Notes: a model not told the origin generated them from the letters alone. A stretch of 64,000 nt of DNA from DASYKT01 sp035995185 (GCA_035995185.1 DASYKT010000012.1:1-64000), one strand, 5' to 3'. Shown: positions 42,763 through 52,241, numbered from the stretch's first letter. Program-made: numbers and translations.

Positions 42763-43683
42763 ATGCCTAGCCTGCCAGCCAGTTTTTTCAACAACGCCGT
42801 TCGTCTGCTTATTAAAAGGCGGCGATGGGGACACGATGAGAAAGCTCTGGTTCACCGGGCGCGAGATCTTTTTGGCGTGCCGTCGGCGTTCAGCTGGTTA
42901 TGGCTTAGAGGAATAAACGTACGGAAGGTGGAGCAGAATGAGATACGCGGCGAGTGGATCGAACCGGAAAACGGCGATCAGGACGCGGTAATTCTCTATA
43001 TTCACGGCGGCGGTTTTATTTCCTGTTCGGCGCAAACTCACCGGCCCATTACTACCGGGCTGGCCCGCCGGACCAACTTTCGCGTCTTTGCGGCAAACTA
43101 CCGGTTAGCCCCCGAACATCCTTTCCCTGCCGGGCTGGACGACCTGGTCGCCGCCTACAAATGGCTGTTGGCGCAGAATATTTCCGCGGCCCGCATCGCC
43201 CTTGCGGGAGATTCGGCCGGAGGAAATTTGGCGCTGGGTCTGCTGCTGCGTGTCCGCGATGAAAGCCTGCCGCTGCCGGCTTGCGCCGTGTGTTTTTCAC
43301 CCTGGACCGACCTGACGGTAAGGGACGGCGCCGGTTTGCCGGATATTGACCGCTGCGCAATGTTTTACCCGGAAAATTGTGAAGAATTTGCCTCTGCCTA
43401 CTTGTACGAAACATCGCCGCTGGAAAGGTATGTATCGCCGGCTTTCGCCGATCTAAGCGGGCTTCCCCCGATACTTTTCCAAGTCAGCTCAACCGAACTT
43501 CTGCTTGACGATTCACGCCGCGTACATGAAAAGATCCAGGCATCAGGCGGAACGAGTAAACTGGAAATTTTTGATGACGTCTTTCACTGCTGGCAAATGC
43601 TGGACGGTTTTTTGCCGGAAGCCGGTGCCGCGTTGCAAGGTGCGGCGGAATTTATCAAGCGCTACACTTGGCCCGACCGGTAA
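42763..43683 (+). CDS. Alpha/beta-hydrolase of the hormone-sensitive-lipase family
   Basis: The 306-residue hydrolase has HGGGF at residues 81-85 (oxyanion hole) and GDSAGG at 149-154 with catalytic Ser151. The late SSTELLLDDSRR provides the Asp region, and DDVFHCWQ gives the catalytic His near residue 282. Family members hydrolyse short-chain esters of small organic acids or acylated sugars. There is no signal peptide, so it acts in the cytoplasm. A strongly palindromic repeat begins directly at its stop codon. It is a single gene, divergent from the AT-rich unknown gene. Confidence 0.88.
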   Translation: MPSLPASFFNNAVRLLIKRRRWGHDEKALVHRARDLFGVPSAFSWLWLRGINVRKVEQNEIRGEWIEPENGDQDAVILYIHGGGFISCSAQTHRPITTGLARRTNFRVFAANYRLAPEHPFPAGLDDLVAAYKWLLAQNISAARIALAGDSAGGNLALGLLLRVRDESLPLPACAVCFSPWTDLTVRDGAGLPDIDRCAMFYPENCEEFASAYLYETSPLERYVSPAFADLSGLPPILFQVSSTELLLDDSRRVHEKIQASGGTSKLEIFDDVFHCWQMLDGFLPEAGAALQGAAEFIKRYTWPDR

Positions 43684-43761
43684 ACGGTTCAGAGTTCAAA
43701 CTTTAGTTTGTCTCCTTTCTTAAAACTGAAGACAAGCTAAAGCTTGAACTCTGAACCGTTT
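43682..43761. repeat. Inverted-repeat element, GTTCAAGCTT family, copy 2
   Basis: Nearly perfect arms of about 31 bp: AAACGGTTCAGAGTTCAAAC ... and ... GTTTGAACT-like GAACTCTGAACCGTTT, around a short loop. It is related to the element at 39298. It overlaps the end of the upstream gene and could also terminate transcription. Confidence 0.8.
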
Positions 43762-43795
43762 ATCTACACAGATTCTTTTCTACTTCGCTATCGCG

Positions 43796-44305
43796 CTAAT
43801 ACTCCAACAATTCAATTCTTTTCAACTGCCCGTTTTTAAACTTAAGAACAAATATCTTGTCGTATTCCGTCTCCAAGAGTTCTTTGAATTTTTGCTCGCC
43901 TATTAACAGATTAATAAGCTGGGGCGTGGTGGTGTTGTGGCCGACGACGACGATGCGGCGGGCTTTGCTGTCCTTTACCGAGGCCGCGATGTCATTCAAC
44001 TTGCGTGGATCGTAGATCTGCGCCTCGATTTTGTATTTTTCCGCGAGCGGGGCGGCGGTAGCGCGGGTGCGTTTGTAATTGGAGGAATAGATCGCATAGG
44101 GCCGGTATTTTTTTATCGCTTTCGGCAGGCGCTGCGCACGTTCCTTGCCTGCGGCGGAAAGCTCCGGGTCGGACGAGTTCTGTTCCGGCGAAAGATCTTT
44201 TTCCGCGTGGCGGATCAGGATGACCGTTTTCTTTTGCGCCCGCGCTTCACCGCCTAAAAAAACAAAGAGGCCCGCGCCCAGCATCAACGTTAAAATTATT
44301 TTCAT
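43796..44305 (-). CDS. Exported histidine-phosphatase-family protein
   Basis: ATG 44305 gives a signal peptide (MKIILTLMLGAGLFVFLGG...ARAQ). The longer frame to 44395 overlaps the methyltransferase end and is unlikely. The 169-residue protein has the RHAEK motif at residues 32-36, where His33 is the phospho-acceptor. A second catalytic His follows in VVVGHNTT, and SNYKRTRATAAPLAEK is also conserved. Family members (SixA/phosphoglycerate-mutase-like) dephosphorylate small molecules or proteins; the substrate is unknown, and the signal places it in the periplasm. The gap from the upstream gene is 8 bp, so it is the last gene of a run of three. Confidence 0.85.
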   Translation of the reverse strand: MKIILTLMLGAGLFVFLGGEARAQKKTVILIRHAEKDLSPEQNSSDPELSAAGKERAQRLPKAIKKYRPYAIYSSNYKRTRATAAPLAEKYKIEAQIYDPRKLNDIAASVKDSKARRIVVVGHNTTTPQLINLLIGEQKFKELLETEYDKIFVLKFKNGQLKRIELLEY

Positions 44306-44313
44306 AGTTTCAC

Positions 44314-45249
44314 TTATACGTGCGATTCCAGCATTTCGTTTAAGACCGCCATATGATCTATGCGCGGCACTCCGGCATCGACGAGTTTCTGCCAAACTTT
44401 TTTTGCCTCAGCGAATTTTTCCTGGTGGACGTACCACATTACTTTTGCCGCTGCGACGTTCGGCAGTTTTTCCGCCGACACGATTTTCATCGCATACTCG
44501 AACGCTTCATCCACCTCGGAATCGGAAAAACTTTCAAAGCCGTAGCCCATTTGCAGCAATTCTGTTGGAATTGGCTTAACCAGCCTGAACACAAGGCTTT
44601 GCGAACGCGGCACTTCCTCGGCAAACTCGAAATATTCCCGAAATTTCCATTGCAGCACGTGTATCCACGGCGCAAAATGATGCGCAAAATCCTGGTGCAG
44701 TATCATCCCCTTTCCCGGCAGCAGCGACGGGTAAAAATGCCGGACGATGCCGTTTGCCAGGTCCCAGGTCTTCATCGCGTCGATCAGCAAAAATTCCACC
44801 GGCTTGCCATTCCAGCCCAGCTGTACCAGATCACCCGCGCAAATTTCTATCCGCGAAGAATACTTCTCCGTTCGCCGCTCAAACTCCGCCACAAAATTAT
44901 CGCCTTCTTTATATTTCGCCAGCAGGTTCGTGCCCGCCGTGCTCTCATTCATCCAATCAAACCAGATAAAAAGATCGTAGGCGTAAACTTTTTTGTCCGA
45001 ATTTAAAAACGCGGGATTTTTCAGCAGCCCTTCGAGCAGCGAAAGCGTCGTCGAACCAAGCCAGCACCCGAGATCGACAACCTCACCCGCGCCTGTGTAA
45101 ATTTCCCGTCCATAGCGCGTGCAGTATTCCTGCTCGGTCTTTGAGGTCATCCCCAGCAATTGCGAATTCAGCAGCCGCTTTGCGCGCATATAGACGCCGT
45201 GCAAAAAAGCATTCTTTCGTAAAGTTTTTCTTATTTTTTGTAAGGCCAC
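44314..45249 (-). CDS. Class I SAM-dependent methyltransferase-like protein
   Basis: A 311-residue protein with the SAM-binding motif I VDLGCWLGSTTLSLL near residues 59-73, then KVYAYDLFIW as motif post-I (acidic end of strand 2), and ICAGDLVQLGW and EFLLIDAMKTWD as later motifs. This resembles the TylF-like or class-I methyltransferases that modify sugars or other small molecules. A His/Asp set (LHQDFAHHF, IDAMK) may bind metal, as in catechol- or macrocin-type O-methyltransferases. No membrane segment. It is tightly placed between glcD-like (6 bp) and the histidine phosphatase (8 bp). Substrate unknown. Confidence 0.72.
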   Translation of the reverse strand: MALQKIRKTLRKNAFLHGVYMRAKRLLNSQLLGMTSKTEQEYCTRYGREIYTGAGEVVDLGCWLGSTTLSLLEGLLKNPAFLNSDKKVYAYDLFIWFDWMNESTAGTNLLAKYKEGDNFVAEFERRTEKYSSRIEICAGDLVQLGWNGKPVEFLLIDAMKTWDLANGIVRHFYPSLLPGKGMILHQDFAHHFAPWIHVLQWKFREYFEFAEEVPRSQSLVFRLVKPIPTELLQMGYGFESFSDSEVDEAFEYAMKIVSAEKLPNVAAAKVMWYVHQEKFAEAKKVWQKLVDAGVPRIDHMAVLNEMLESHV

Positions 45250-45255
45250 TTTTTA

Positions 45256-46680
45256 TCAGACAAACATCTTGCCGGGGTTTAAAATGCCGTTCGGGTCAAA
45301 AACTTTTTTGATGCCTTTCATTATTTCCATGGCGGTTTTGTCGATGGCGTAATCCATGTACGGCGCTTTGACATAACCGATGCCGTGCTCGCCCGAGATG
45401 GTGCCGCCCAGGCGCACTGAAAGCTCAAAAGTTTCCTTCACGCATTCCCGCGCGCGCGCGATCGAATCGGCATCTTCGCGATCGCATAAAAAGTTCACGT
45501 GAATATTGCCGTCGCCGGCGTGGCCGAAATTGGCGACAAAAGTATCGTGCGCGCGGCCGATCTCTTCGATACGGGCGACCAGCTCCGGCACTTTCGAACG
45601 CGGCACCACCACGTCTTCATTTATCTTCAGCGTGCCGAATTTCATCAGGCTGGGCGAGATCGCGCGGCGCACATCCCAGAGCTTATCTTCGTCTTCTTTA
45701 TTTTGCGCGCGGATGACATCAAAGCCGCCGTTTTCCGAGATGATGCGTTCGATCAAGATCGCATTTTTTTCCACTTCCTGACCGGAGCCATCGACCGCCA
45801 CCAGCAGCACCGCCTTAGCGTCCTTCGACAAACCGAACGCATAATTTTGCTCGATGGCTTCGATGCAGTGTTCATCGATCACTTCCATCGCCATCGGCAG
45901 CAAGCCCTCGGGCGTAAATTTCGTCAGCACCTTGCAAGCCTCTTCCATCGAGCGAAACGAAGCACGCACTGTCGCCGTGGCTTCCGGCGCTGGCAAAAGT
46001 TTTAGCGTGGCTTCGGTAATGATGCCGAGCATTCCTTCCGAACCGCACATTAACCCCGTCAGATCAAACCCCACCACATTCTTAACCGTCTTGCCGCCCG
46101 TTCTTAGCACCTCGCCCGTCGCGGTAACTACCTCCAGCCCAAGCACATAATGTTTTGTCACGCCATATTTCGGGGTGCGCATTCCACCGGCGTTCTCGGC
46201 AATATTGCCGCCGATAAAACTGTCTTTATAACTGGCGGGGTCGGGCGGAAAGATCAGCCCGTGCTTTTCCACCGCCTGCTGCAATTCATAGGTCGTCAGG
46301 CCAGGCTGGCAGATCACATACAGGTCGTCGACGTTTATCTCGACGATCTTTTTCATCCGGTCGGTGCCGATCACGATGCCGCCGTCCACCGGAACCGCGC
46401 CGCCCGTATATCCCACGCCGCCGCCGCGCGCGGTCACCGGAAAATTCACTTCGTTAGCTAGTTTTAATATCTCGGCCATCTGCGCGGTCGATTCGGGAAA
46501 GACCACTGCCTCCGGCGGAAATTTTTCCTTCACCGCGTCCGCGCCGTATGGCTCGACCTTTTCCGGTTCGACCAAAACATTTTCCGCGCCGACGATCGCG
46601 CGCAGTTTTTCCAGCACCTCCGGTTTTGAGGCGTGGGTTGTCTTTCGTCCGCTTGACTGGAAATGAATTGATTCGAACAT
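45256..46680 (-). CDS. FAD-linked oxidase (glycolate oxidase GlcD / D-lactate dehydrogenase type)
   Basis: The 474-residue protein has the PCMH-type FAD fold: VVFPESTAQMAEIL, VTARGGGVGYTGGAVP, GGNIAENAGGMRTPKYG and VVGFDLTGLMCGSEG. The C-terminal oxidase domain has NFGHAGDGNIHVNF and ends SGEHGIGYVKAPYM, FDPNGILNPGKM. These identify the GlcD/Dld subgroup, which oxidises glycolate or D-lactate. The partner glcE/glcF genes are not in view, so a single-subunit lactate or 2-hydroxyglutarate dehydrogenase is possible. It is the first gene of a three-gene run on the minus strand. Cytoplasmic, membrane-associated through its electron acceptor. Confidence 0.88.
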   Translation of the reverse strand: MFESIHFQSSGRKTTHASKPEVLEKLRAIVGAENVLVEPEKVEPYGADAVKEKFPPEAVVFPESTAQMAEILKLANEVNFPVTARGGGVGYTGGAVPVDGGIVIGTDRMKKIVEINVDDLYVICQPGLTTYELQQAVEKHGLIFPPDPASYKDSFIGGNIAENAGGMRTPKYGVTKHYVLGLEVVTATGEVLRTGGKTVKNVVGFDLTGLMCGSEGMLGIITEATLKLLPAPEATATVRASFRSMEEACKVLTKFTPEGLLPMAMEVIDEHCIEAIEQNYAFGLSKDAKAVLLVAVDGSGQEVEKNAILIERIISENGGFDVIRAQNKEDEDKLWDVRRAISPSLMKFGTLKINEDVVVPRSKVPELVARIEEIGRAHDTFVANFGHAGDGNIHVNFLCDREDADSIARARECVKETFELSVRLGGTISGEHGIGYVKAPYMDYAIDKTAMEIMKGIKKVFDPNGILNPGKMFV

Positions 46681-46698
46681 AAAGAGATCTTTATCTCT

Positions 46699-48723
46699 TT
46701 ATATTTTTGCCCGAACCGCCTTTTCTAGCAAGTCGTTCATTTCGTTGGTGAGCGCCCCTCGGTCTTTGAACAGGTCCCAGACCATGCCGGTGAGCGGTGC
46801 TGTTTCTCTGGCCTTGACCCCGCTTGTAAGCCGGAAACGATCTTGCGGGCTCGGGTGGGTATCGTCTTCCGTGGTCGGCCGCGTCAGAAATTTGTTCATT
46901 TCTTCTTCCAGGTTTTTCTTCACATCATCATCCTGCGCGGACAGCTCGTAGAGATTTTGTATCATCCGGTTGGCCTTGATCGCTTCGCCGATCTCCTTGT
47001 TGGCCAAATGGCTAAACTCCACTTCGCGGCGAATGACGTGGGTCAATCCTTCGCGAAAAGTATCGGGGCCGTATTGATACGCGGCCACGCGGTCCGCCAG
47101 TATTTCCTGCAGCCGGGTCGCACCGTGGGTAATGCGCCGAAAGATGAAATGGTAGAGACGCAAAAACTGGAACGCTATGTTATAGAACGTCGCGGTGCCG
47201 CTTAAGGCCATGGCTTCCGCTAAATGGATAATGTGATTATTTACCCGCATTGCCATCGCGCCGCCGGCCGTGTCGCGATTGGAAAAGTGGCCGTACTCGT
47301 GCGCCAGTACGGCGCGAAATGAATTTTGCTTGAAATCATTTAGCACCGCCGTGCCTAGAATAAGGATCCGGTCGGCTTTATCGTTCATCTTGGCCCACAT
47401 CCCGCCGCGTTCATACACCGCCAGGTCTGTGCCGGGCGTGACGCGAATTTCATTGACGGGCCGGGTCTGAACGGTCTGCGCCACATCGCGTGCCAGCGCC
47501 CATAAACCCGGCGCTTCTTGTTCGCTTAAGGCCCGTCCCGGATCTTCCGCCTTGATGCGGACAAATATCGATCTGACCATGTAAAAAATGGTTATCAATC
47601 CTACCAACCCGAAAATGAAAAGCAGTTTGACGGGAACTATGCCGACCGTCAGGAAAAAGAGGGCCGCGCCAATGGTCAGCGCAATGATCAACAGCACCAC
47701 CACCGGCTGAGAAATGTAATAGTAGACACCGCCAAAAGTAATGACCGCGCGATAGATCTTGCGCAATCCCGCCTGCCCGCCGCCGGTAATATCATTAGGA
47801 TCGGAATTTTCCACCGAGTAAAGAGTTCTCGCCGAAAGAATTTTCCCGACAAAGAACAACAGGATCAGTCCCACTATCCAGGCGGCAAAAAAATAAAGGC
47901 CGTAAGCGATATACTTTCCTCCGGGGATTACGGTCTGCTGTGTTTGAGCTTCCTGGGCATTTGCGATCGCCAGAAATATCCGCTCGGCTTCTTCGTGAGG
48001 AAGTCCTGCCGTTTCAGCCTGCCTGATCTCCTCCTGCGCCGAGGCGTAAGCTCCAAAGTTTGCCAGCCGGATCCCGTTGTAATAATGGGTCGCCATATCG
48101 TTCGGCGCTATTTCTTTTAGCGCCAGCGCAGCCTTGTTAAAGTCATCCATCTTGTTCGAAACGAAGCTCAGCTCGGCGATCACCATCATCGCATCCTTAT
48201 CTTTTTTACCGCCTTTTTCAAAGCTCTCTTTCGCCAGTGCGAGTGCCTGTGCGATCTCAGCCGGAGTTGACTCCTGGTTATCCGGGCCGGGATTTATCAG
48301 CGCGGTAGCCTGGCCCAGCAAATTATCGGCGCTGCGGTTAAGGCTGAGCGCTTTCTGCGTCAGCTCCAATCCTTCTTTTCGTTTCCCGGAATCGATAAGA
48401 GCGTATCCCAGCCGTCTTAGGGCCGGTTCAAAATTCGGCGCTTGTTTCAGCACTTCGTTGTAAAGAGGGATCGCCTGCCCGTAATCCCCGCCGTCCAGAG
48501 CTTCAGTAGCCTTCTTGAAAGTTTGCACGGCCTTAGGCGCCGTCTTTTGCAATTCCTGTAGGATGCGCTGCTCTCTGGCCGGGTCGCGCGGGTAAACTTG
48601 TTGCTGCGTTTGCTGTTGCGCCGGAGGCGGGGGTTCCGTTGATAAGATCTGCGACAAACCCGGTACGGACGAAACGATACAAATGGAAAGAATAACTAAA
48701 GATCTGGCTGCGAAAAGCCTCAT
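46699..48723 (-). CDS. M48-family zinc metallopeptidase with TPR region
   Basis: ATG 48723, with CAGGAGAC upstream, gives a signal peptide ending near PGLSQ. The 674-residue protein has a Gln/Pro-rich linker, TPR helices (about 60-270), one helix near KYIAYGLYFFAAWIVGLILLF, and two more near 370-410. The protease domain follows with zinc motif HEYGHFSNRD (HExxH) and the third ligand Glu in RLQEILADRVAA. The layout resembles membrane-bound M48 peptidases that process or degrade envelope proteins, like HtpX and BepA. The TPRs may recruit substrates. It lies about 20 bp from the oxidase gene end but appears to be its own unit. Confidence 0.87.
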   Translation of the reverse strand: MRLFAARSLVILSICIVSSVPGLSQILSTEPPPPAQQQTQQQVYPRDPAREQRILQELQKTAPKAVQTFKKATEALDGGDYGQAIPLYNEVLKQAPNFEPALRRLGYALIDSGKRKEGLELTQKALSLNRSADNLLGQATALINPGPDNQESTPAEIAQALALAKESFEKGGKKDKDAMMVIAELSFVSNKMDDFNKAALALKEIAPNDMATHYYNGIRLANFGAYASAQEEIRQAETAGLPHEEAERIFLAIANAQEAQTQQTVIPGGKYIAYGLYFFAAWIVGLILLFFVGKILSARTLYSVENSDPNDITGGGQAGLRKIYRAVITFGGVYYYISQPVVVLLIIALTIGAALFFLTVGIVPVKLLFIFGLVGLITIFYMVRSIFVRIKAEDPGRALSEQEAPGLWALARDVAQTVQTRPVNEIRVTPGTDLAVYERGGMWAKMNDKADRILILGTAVLNDFKQNSFRAVLAHEYGHFSNRDTAGGAMAMRVNNHIIHLAEAMALSGTATFYNIAFQFLRLYHFIFRRITHGATRLQEILADRVAAYQYGPDTFREGLTHVIRREVEFSHLANKEIGEAIKANRMIQNLYELSAQDDDVKKNLEEEMNKFLTRPTTEDDTHPSPQDRFRLTSGVKARETAPLTGMVWDLFKDRGALTNEMNDLLEKAVRAKI

Positions 48724-48822
48724 AAAAGCTGTCTCCTGAAACGATGTGTGACGGGGATTTTTTTGATGAACGGAGCTAAGGTACGCAAACGGGTATTTCG
48801 TCAAATATAAGCGGTTTGATTT

Positions 48823-49188
48823 TCAGGCCGGATCAAACAGGCTGGGCTGATCGTCGTCCTCTTCCTCATAGCCTTCCGGTTTCCAACGGTAATCTTCCAG
48901 GCTGCATTTTCCTTTTTCGTTAAAGACGACGCCTTCCTGTTCGAGCAGCATTTGCTGCTTGTTGTGCGGCAGCAGCAGGTGCTGGGTCGAACACATTCCC
49001 TGCGAATTTATCACGCGCTGCCAGGGCACACCTTCATCCGCCGCGTGCATTACGTATCCGACCGTTCGCGCCGTGTAGCCTTCGCCCAGCAGGATAGCGA
49101 TCTGGCCATAGGTCATCAGCCTGCCCTGGGGGATTTGCCGCACGATATCGAAAACCCGCGTGCGATAATTTTTGTCGTTTACGTCCAT
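48823..49188 (-). CDS. Alkyltransferase-like protein (ATL)
   Basis: The ~121-residue protein has the MGMT DNA-binding fold: MTYGQIA with Tyr27, EGYTARTVGYVM with the Arg finger Arg41, and GVPWQRVI. In true O6-alkylguanine transferases this last motif is PCHR with the reactive Cys; here it is PWQR with Trp56, as in ATL proteins. ATLs bind and flip O6-alkylguanine and channel it to nucleotide-excision repair instead of repairing it directly. Start choice between a GTG at 49197 and ATG 49188 is not settled; I use the ATG. The tail is acidic and ends QPSLFDPA. Confidence 0.88.
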   Translation of the reverse strand: MDVNDKNYRTRVFDIVRQIPQGRLMTYGQIAILLGEGYTARTVGYVMHAADEGVPWQRVINSQGMCSTQHLLLPHNKQQMLLEQEGVVFNEKGKCSLEDYRWKPEGYEEEDDDQPSLFDPA

Positions 49189-49221
49189 TGGAATCACGAA
49201 AGCTGTTAGCTGCCTGATTTA

Positions 49222-50022
49222 CTATTTTAACTTTTCCGTCAAATAACCAAATGTCTTACGCAATATATCACGCGTCTGCCCGGTATCGTCGCGCAGCTCG
49301 AACGCGTGCTGTCCATTCGGATAATTGTAAAAAGTTATATCCGCGTTCTTGTTTATCGCTTCATGGACAAAGAGGTCGATCGCATTGTTAATAAATTGCG
49401 AATCGCGCCCCGCGCGCACCACCAGCATCGGCGGAAGTTTTTCGCCCAGCGCCGTCACCTGCCTGCGTGAAGTCATTCCAAGAATTCCGTAATAGCTGAT
49501 CACCGCTTTTACATAAGGCTGATTTTCCTGCAGCCCGGCGATGGTCAGCGCGCCGCCCGCGGAAAATGTCCACACGACGATCCGATCCTTGTCGATGCCG
49601 TATTTCCCCGCATTTTCGCGCACAAAAGCGATCGCGGACAACGTGTCTTCCAGCCCCGTGGCATAACCGGCTTCACCCTGCGGAAAGCGCTTGTTGAAAT
49701 TGACCGCGATCATGCCGCTGGCCGCCGTCAGTTCACCGTAGTCTTTATAAACATTCCAATGCTTTGTCTCGCTCGCGCCGCTGACAAAAAACACCGCCGG
49801 AAGCATCGCGCCGGCTTTTATTTCCGCCGGCGAATAAATATCCATCTTGAGTTCCGCGGCCTCCGTCTTTTTATAGACGATATCTTTTTGCACCCGGGCT
49901 TTTTCCTGTCCAGGCACATGATAGAAAATATGCGGGACCGCCGGATCGTTCTGCGAGTTTTGCGCCCGGGCGGTAACAGCAAAACACAGCGCCATCAAAA
50001 TAATTCCCAGTATGATCTTCAT
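49222..50022 (-). CDS. Exported alpha/beta-hydrolase (esterase-like)
   Basis: Start at ATG 50022 gives a signal peptide (MKIILGIILMALCFAVTARAQ). The longer frame to 50148 is unsupported. The 266-residue protein has LPAVFFVSGA as an oxyanion strand, VVWTFSAGGAL around a G/T-x-S-A-G nucleophile (Ser in FSAGG), and late VVRAGRDSQFINN and YPNGQHAFEL with the Asp and His. It resembles dienelactone-hydrolase/BD-FAE-type esterases. The signal peptide puts it in the periplasm. It sits 34 bp from the MBL-hydrolase gene upstream on the same strand. Confidence 0.8.
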   Translation of the reverse strand: MKIILGIILMALCFAVTARAQNSQNDPAVPHIFYHVPGQEKARVQKDIVYKKTEAAELKMDIYSPAEIKAGAMLPAVFFVSGASETKHWNVYKDYGELTAASGMIAVNFNKRFPQGEAGYATGLEDTLSAIAFVRENAGKYGIDKDRIVVWTFSAGGALTIAGLQENQPYVKAVISYYGILGMTSRRQVTALGEKLPPMLVVRAGRDSQFINNAIDLFVHEAINKNADITFYNYPNGQHAFELRDDTGQTRDILRKTFGYLTEKLK

Positions 50023-50056
50023 AAATAGACTGATAAATAATACTACGCCGCGCAGC

Positions 50057-51556
50057 TCAACGACTGCCGCTGAGCTCCAAAACCTTCTCGACGTGCTCCA
50101 TCGTCGCGTATAGAGTCCCGTGAAAACCGTAGATCCGCGCGGGTGCAAGTTTGTTTTTCTTTAGCCAGTTGGCAAAGAAAGGCATCACCGTCATCCGGTC
50201 TTTCGGCGGAAAAGAAGCATCGCCGTTAAAGTAAAACAGGTCGCCCTGAAAAATATAATTTTCCTGCGGCAGATATACGATAATATTTTCCTCGGTGTGC
50301 GGATTTTTCCAGACGTTAATTAATTCCACCGTCCGCTGCCCGTCGGAAATGGTCCGCTTTCCCGCAAATGTTTCCACTCTCAACCCCGGCACAAAGTTCT
50401 CATAAAATGTTTTGTTGCCCGGCGAGGTTAGCACCGTAGGGCTTTCAGCCATAAACGCCCGCAGGCCTCCCATGTGATCGCTATGAGAATGCGTGATCAC
50501 GACATATTTTATCGGTTTATTCGGAATTGTCTGCCTGATCCTGGCGATAAATTCTTCCGTTACCGAATTGATATCGCCGATCGTTTCCAGCGGAGTATCT
50601 TCCACGCTCGGATGATTTGCCGGGGCTTCCACCGCCAGCACAAAGTCCTTGAACTCGATGAACATCGGCTGAAAACCGCTCACCCCATAGACATAATAAA
50701 CGCCTTTGGCGATCTCTTTGACCGTGCCCGCCGGGGTGACAAATCCTTCGAGTTCGGGCGGCAATTTCATCATCGCCTCGGCTTCGTCCGAATTCGCCAG
50801 GGCCCGTTCAAAGATCAGGCTGCGAAAAACTTTATCGTTGATCTTTATCTGGTGCGAGACCGGAAACCAGCCCAACTGCGTGTGCCGCCGGTACTGCGCA
50901 AAAACATATTCGACCATGGCAACGCCGATCCCCGGCATATTGGTCGAATATTCGTATTTCGTCAAAAGCTTTGTTTGTTTATCGAAATAGAGCAAAAGCA
51001 GGATCTTCGTATTTGGCAGCATTACCGTGATCAATTCCTGCGGCTTGTTTTCGTAAGTCCGCGCTCCCGCGTAGTGCATGCCCCGCGCATTTGCCAAAAT
51101 TTCGAGCAACAGGAAATGCGGAATGCGGCGCGCATCCTGATTGCGGTCTGTCGAGGGAAATTTCACCGCCGACGCATAAGCCGCCCTGGTGCCGAAATCG
51201 GCTACTATGCGGCGCCCGTCCGCAAACATAAATCGCCGCCAGCGGGTAGTGCCGTCACCGCGCTCCGTTTTGTATTCGTAGGCGAGGCGGACGCCGTCGG
51301 CAAAGACCGCCAGTTTTTCTTCGTGTCTAGTGAAGGTATCTTTTCCTGGATCGTAAGACTGTCCGGCGGCGGTGCCGTTTTCCGTGCCGGTGGCCGAAAA
51401 ATAGATCGACTTGAAAGAACTGATCTTTTCTTTTCCGCCGAGAGCGTCTAAAGCGGAATTTAACACCCGCAAAGCGTTCTCGTTTTGCGCCACTGCATTA
51501 CCGGACGCAAGAAGTATAGTCGCCCATATCCCAAAAACAACCGCGAATTTTTTCAT
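50057..51556 (-). CDS. Exported metallo-beta-lactamase-fold hydrolase
   Basis: A 499-residue protein with a signal peptide ending near AVAQ at residue 24. Residues 40-260 form an added domain that looks like the MSMEG-type outer-membrane or lipoprotein-carrier beta fold (FADGRRIVADFG, LLYFDKQTKLLTKYEY). From 265 the MBL fold begins, with the zinc motif HSHSDH at residues 356-361 and a later GDLFYFNGD. The family cleaves esters, lactones, phosphodiesters or beta-lactams, so the substrate cannot be told. The periplasmic site and fused carrier-like domain suggest hydrolysis of a lipid-like substrate. Conserved zinc ligands are all present. Confidence 0.82.
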   Translation of the reverse strand: MKKFAVVFGIWATILLASGNAVAQNENALRVLNSALDALGGKEKISSFKSIYFSATGTENGTAAGQSYDPGKDTFTRHEEKLAVFADGVRLAYEYKTERGDGTTRWRRFMFADGRRIVADFGTRAAYASAVKFPSTDRNQDARRIPHFLLLEILANARGMHYAGARTYENKPQELITVMLPNTKILLLLYFDKQTKLLTKYEYSTNMPGIGVAMVEYVFAQYRRHTQLGWFPVSHQIKINDKVFRSLIFERALANSDEAEAMMKLPPELEGFVTPAGTVKEIAKGVYYVYGVSGFQPMFIEFKDFVLAVEAPANHPSVEDTPLETIGDINSVTEEFIARIRQTIPNKPIKYVVITHSHSDHMGGLRAFMAESPTVLTSPGNKTFYENFVPGLRVETFAGKRTISDGQRTVELINVWKNPHTEENIIVYLPQENYIFQGDLFYFNGDASFPPKDRMTVMPFFANWLKKNKLAPARIYGFHGTLYATMEHVEKVLELSGSR

Positions 51557-51682
51557 TAGTTATCCCGTAGAGACCAAAGTTAAGGATCGACCATTAAAAA
51601 GCTGTCAGCTATTAGTTTATAGCTAAACCGTGTTTTTAGGTTCGCGGTATGGTTACGTCAGTTTTAAAGATTTGTTTCGCCG

Positions 51683-52201
51683 TTAATTTGCTGTTTTGAT
51701 CGATAGCTTTGCCACTTGCCTCACCCAGCGGGCGTGTTTTTTCTGATCCGGCACGATGATCTGCCACGGTCCGCTCTTATCGCCCAGCGCCTTTCCGTCA
51801 GCCTTATCCGCCAGCAAGATCACCGTGTCGGTAAACTCCGGGTCGAATTCAGTCAAAGAAAATACTGCTTTGTAATTGTCCTTCGCTTCAACCAGCAAAT
51901 ACTGCGCGACGCGTTTTCCGCGCATCGTATCGCCGCCGAGTTTGACGCCGGCGAGTTTCAGCACATCCGCCACGCTCACACCCTCATACAGGATCTCTTT
52001 GCCATCGTGGTCCTTTGCTTTGACTTGCTGCCGGGAAAGCTTCGCCAGGTCTGCCGCAGTAAATTCAAAACTTTTACCTTCTTCGTTGAGGATGATCAGC
52101 GAGCTCGGTTTTGTAATAACTGCCTGCGACCCGTTTTGTGCTGACGCTGAAATTGAAAAACAAAAAATAAATGCCGAAAGCGCTAAAAGAATTTTTCTCA
52201 T
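51683..52201 (-). CDS. Exported molybdopterin-oxidoreductase-like domain protein
   Basis: The 172-residue protein has a signal peptide ending near ASAQ at residue 22, then FTAADLAKLSRQQVKAKDHDGKEILYEGVSVADVLKLAGV. This matches the sulfite-oxidase/YedY-like molybdopterin-binding fold in reduced form. The C-terminal WQIIVPDQKKHARWVRQVAKLSI block is also typical. The Mo-coordinating Cys of true sulfite oxidases is not evident, so the protein may bind the cofactor weakly, hand it on, or use the fold for another ligand. Periplasmic location is inferred. It is a single gene with an AT-rich upstream region. Confidence 0.65.
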   Translation of the reverse strand: MRKILLALSAFIFCFSISASAQNGSQAVITKPSSLIILNEEGKSFEFTAADLAKLSRQQVKAKDHDGKEILYEGVSVADVLKLAGVKLGGDTMRGKRVAQYLLVEAKDNYKAVFSLTEFDPEFTDTVILLADKADGKALGDKSGPWQIIVPDQKKHARWVRQVAKLSIKTAN

Positions 52202-52241
52202 TGTTTTGGTCCTTTGAAATAGCCAACTCTTTGGCCGCCCC

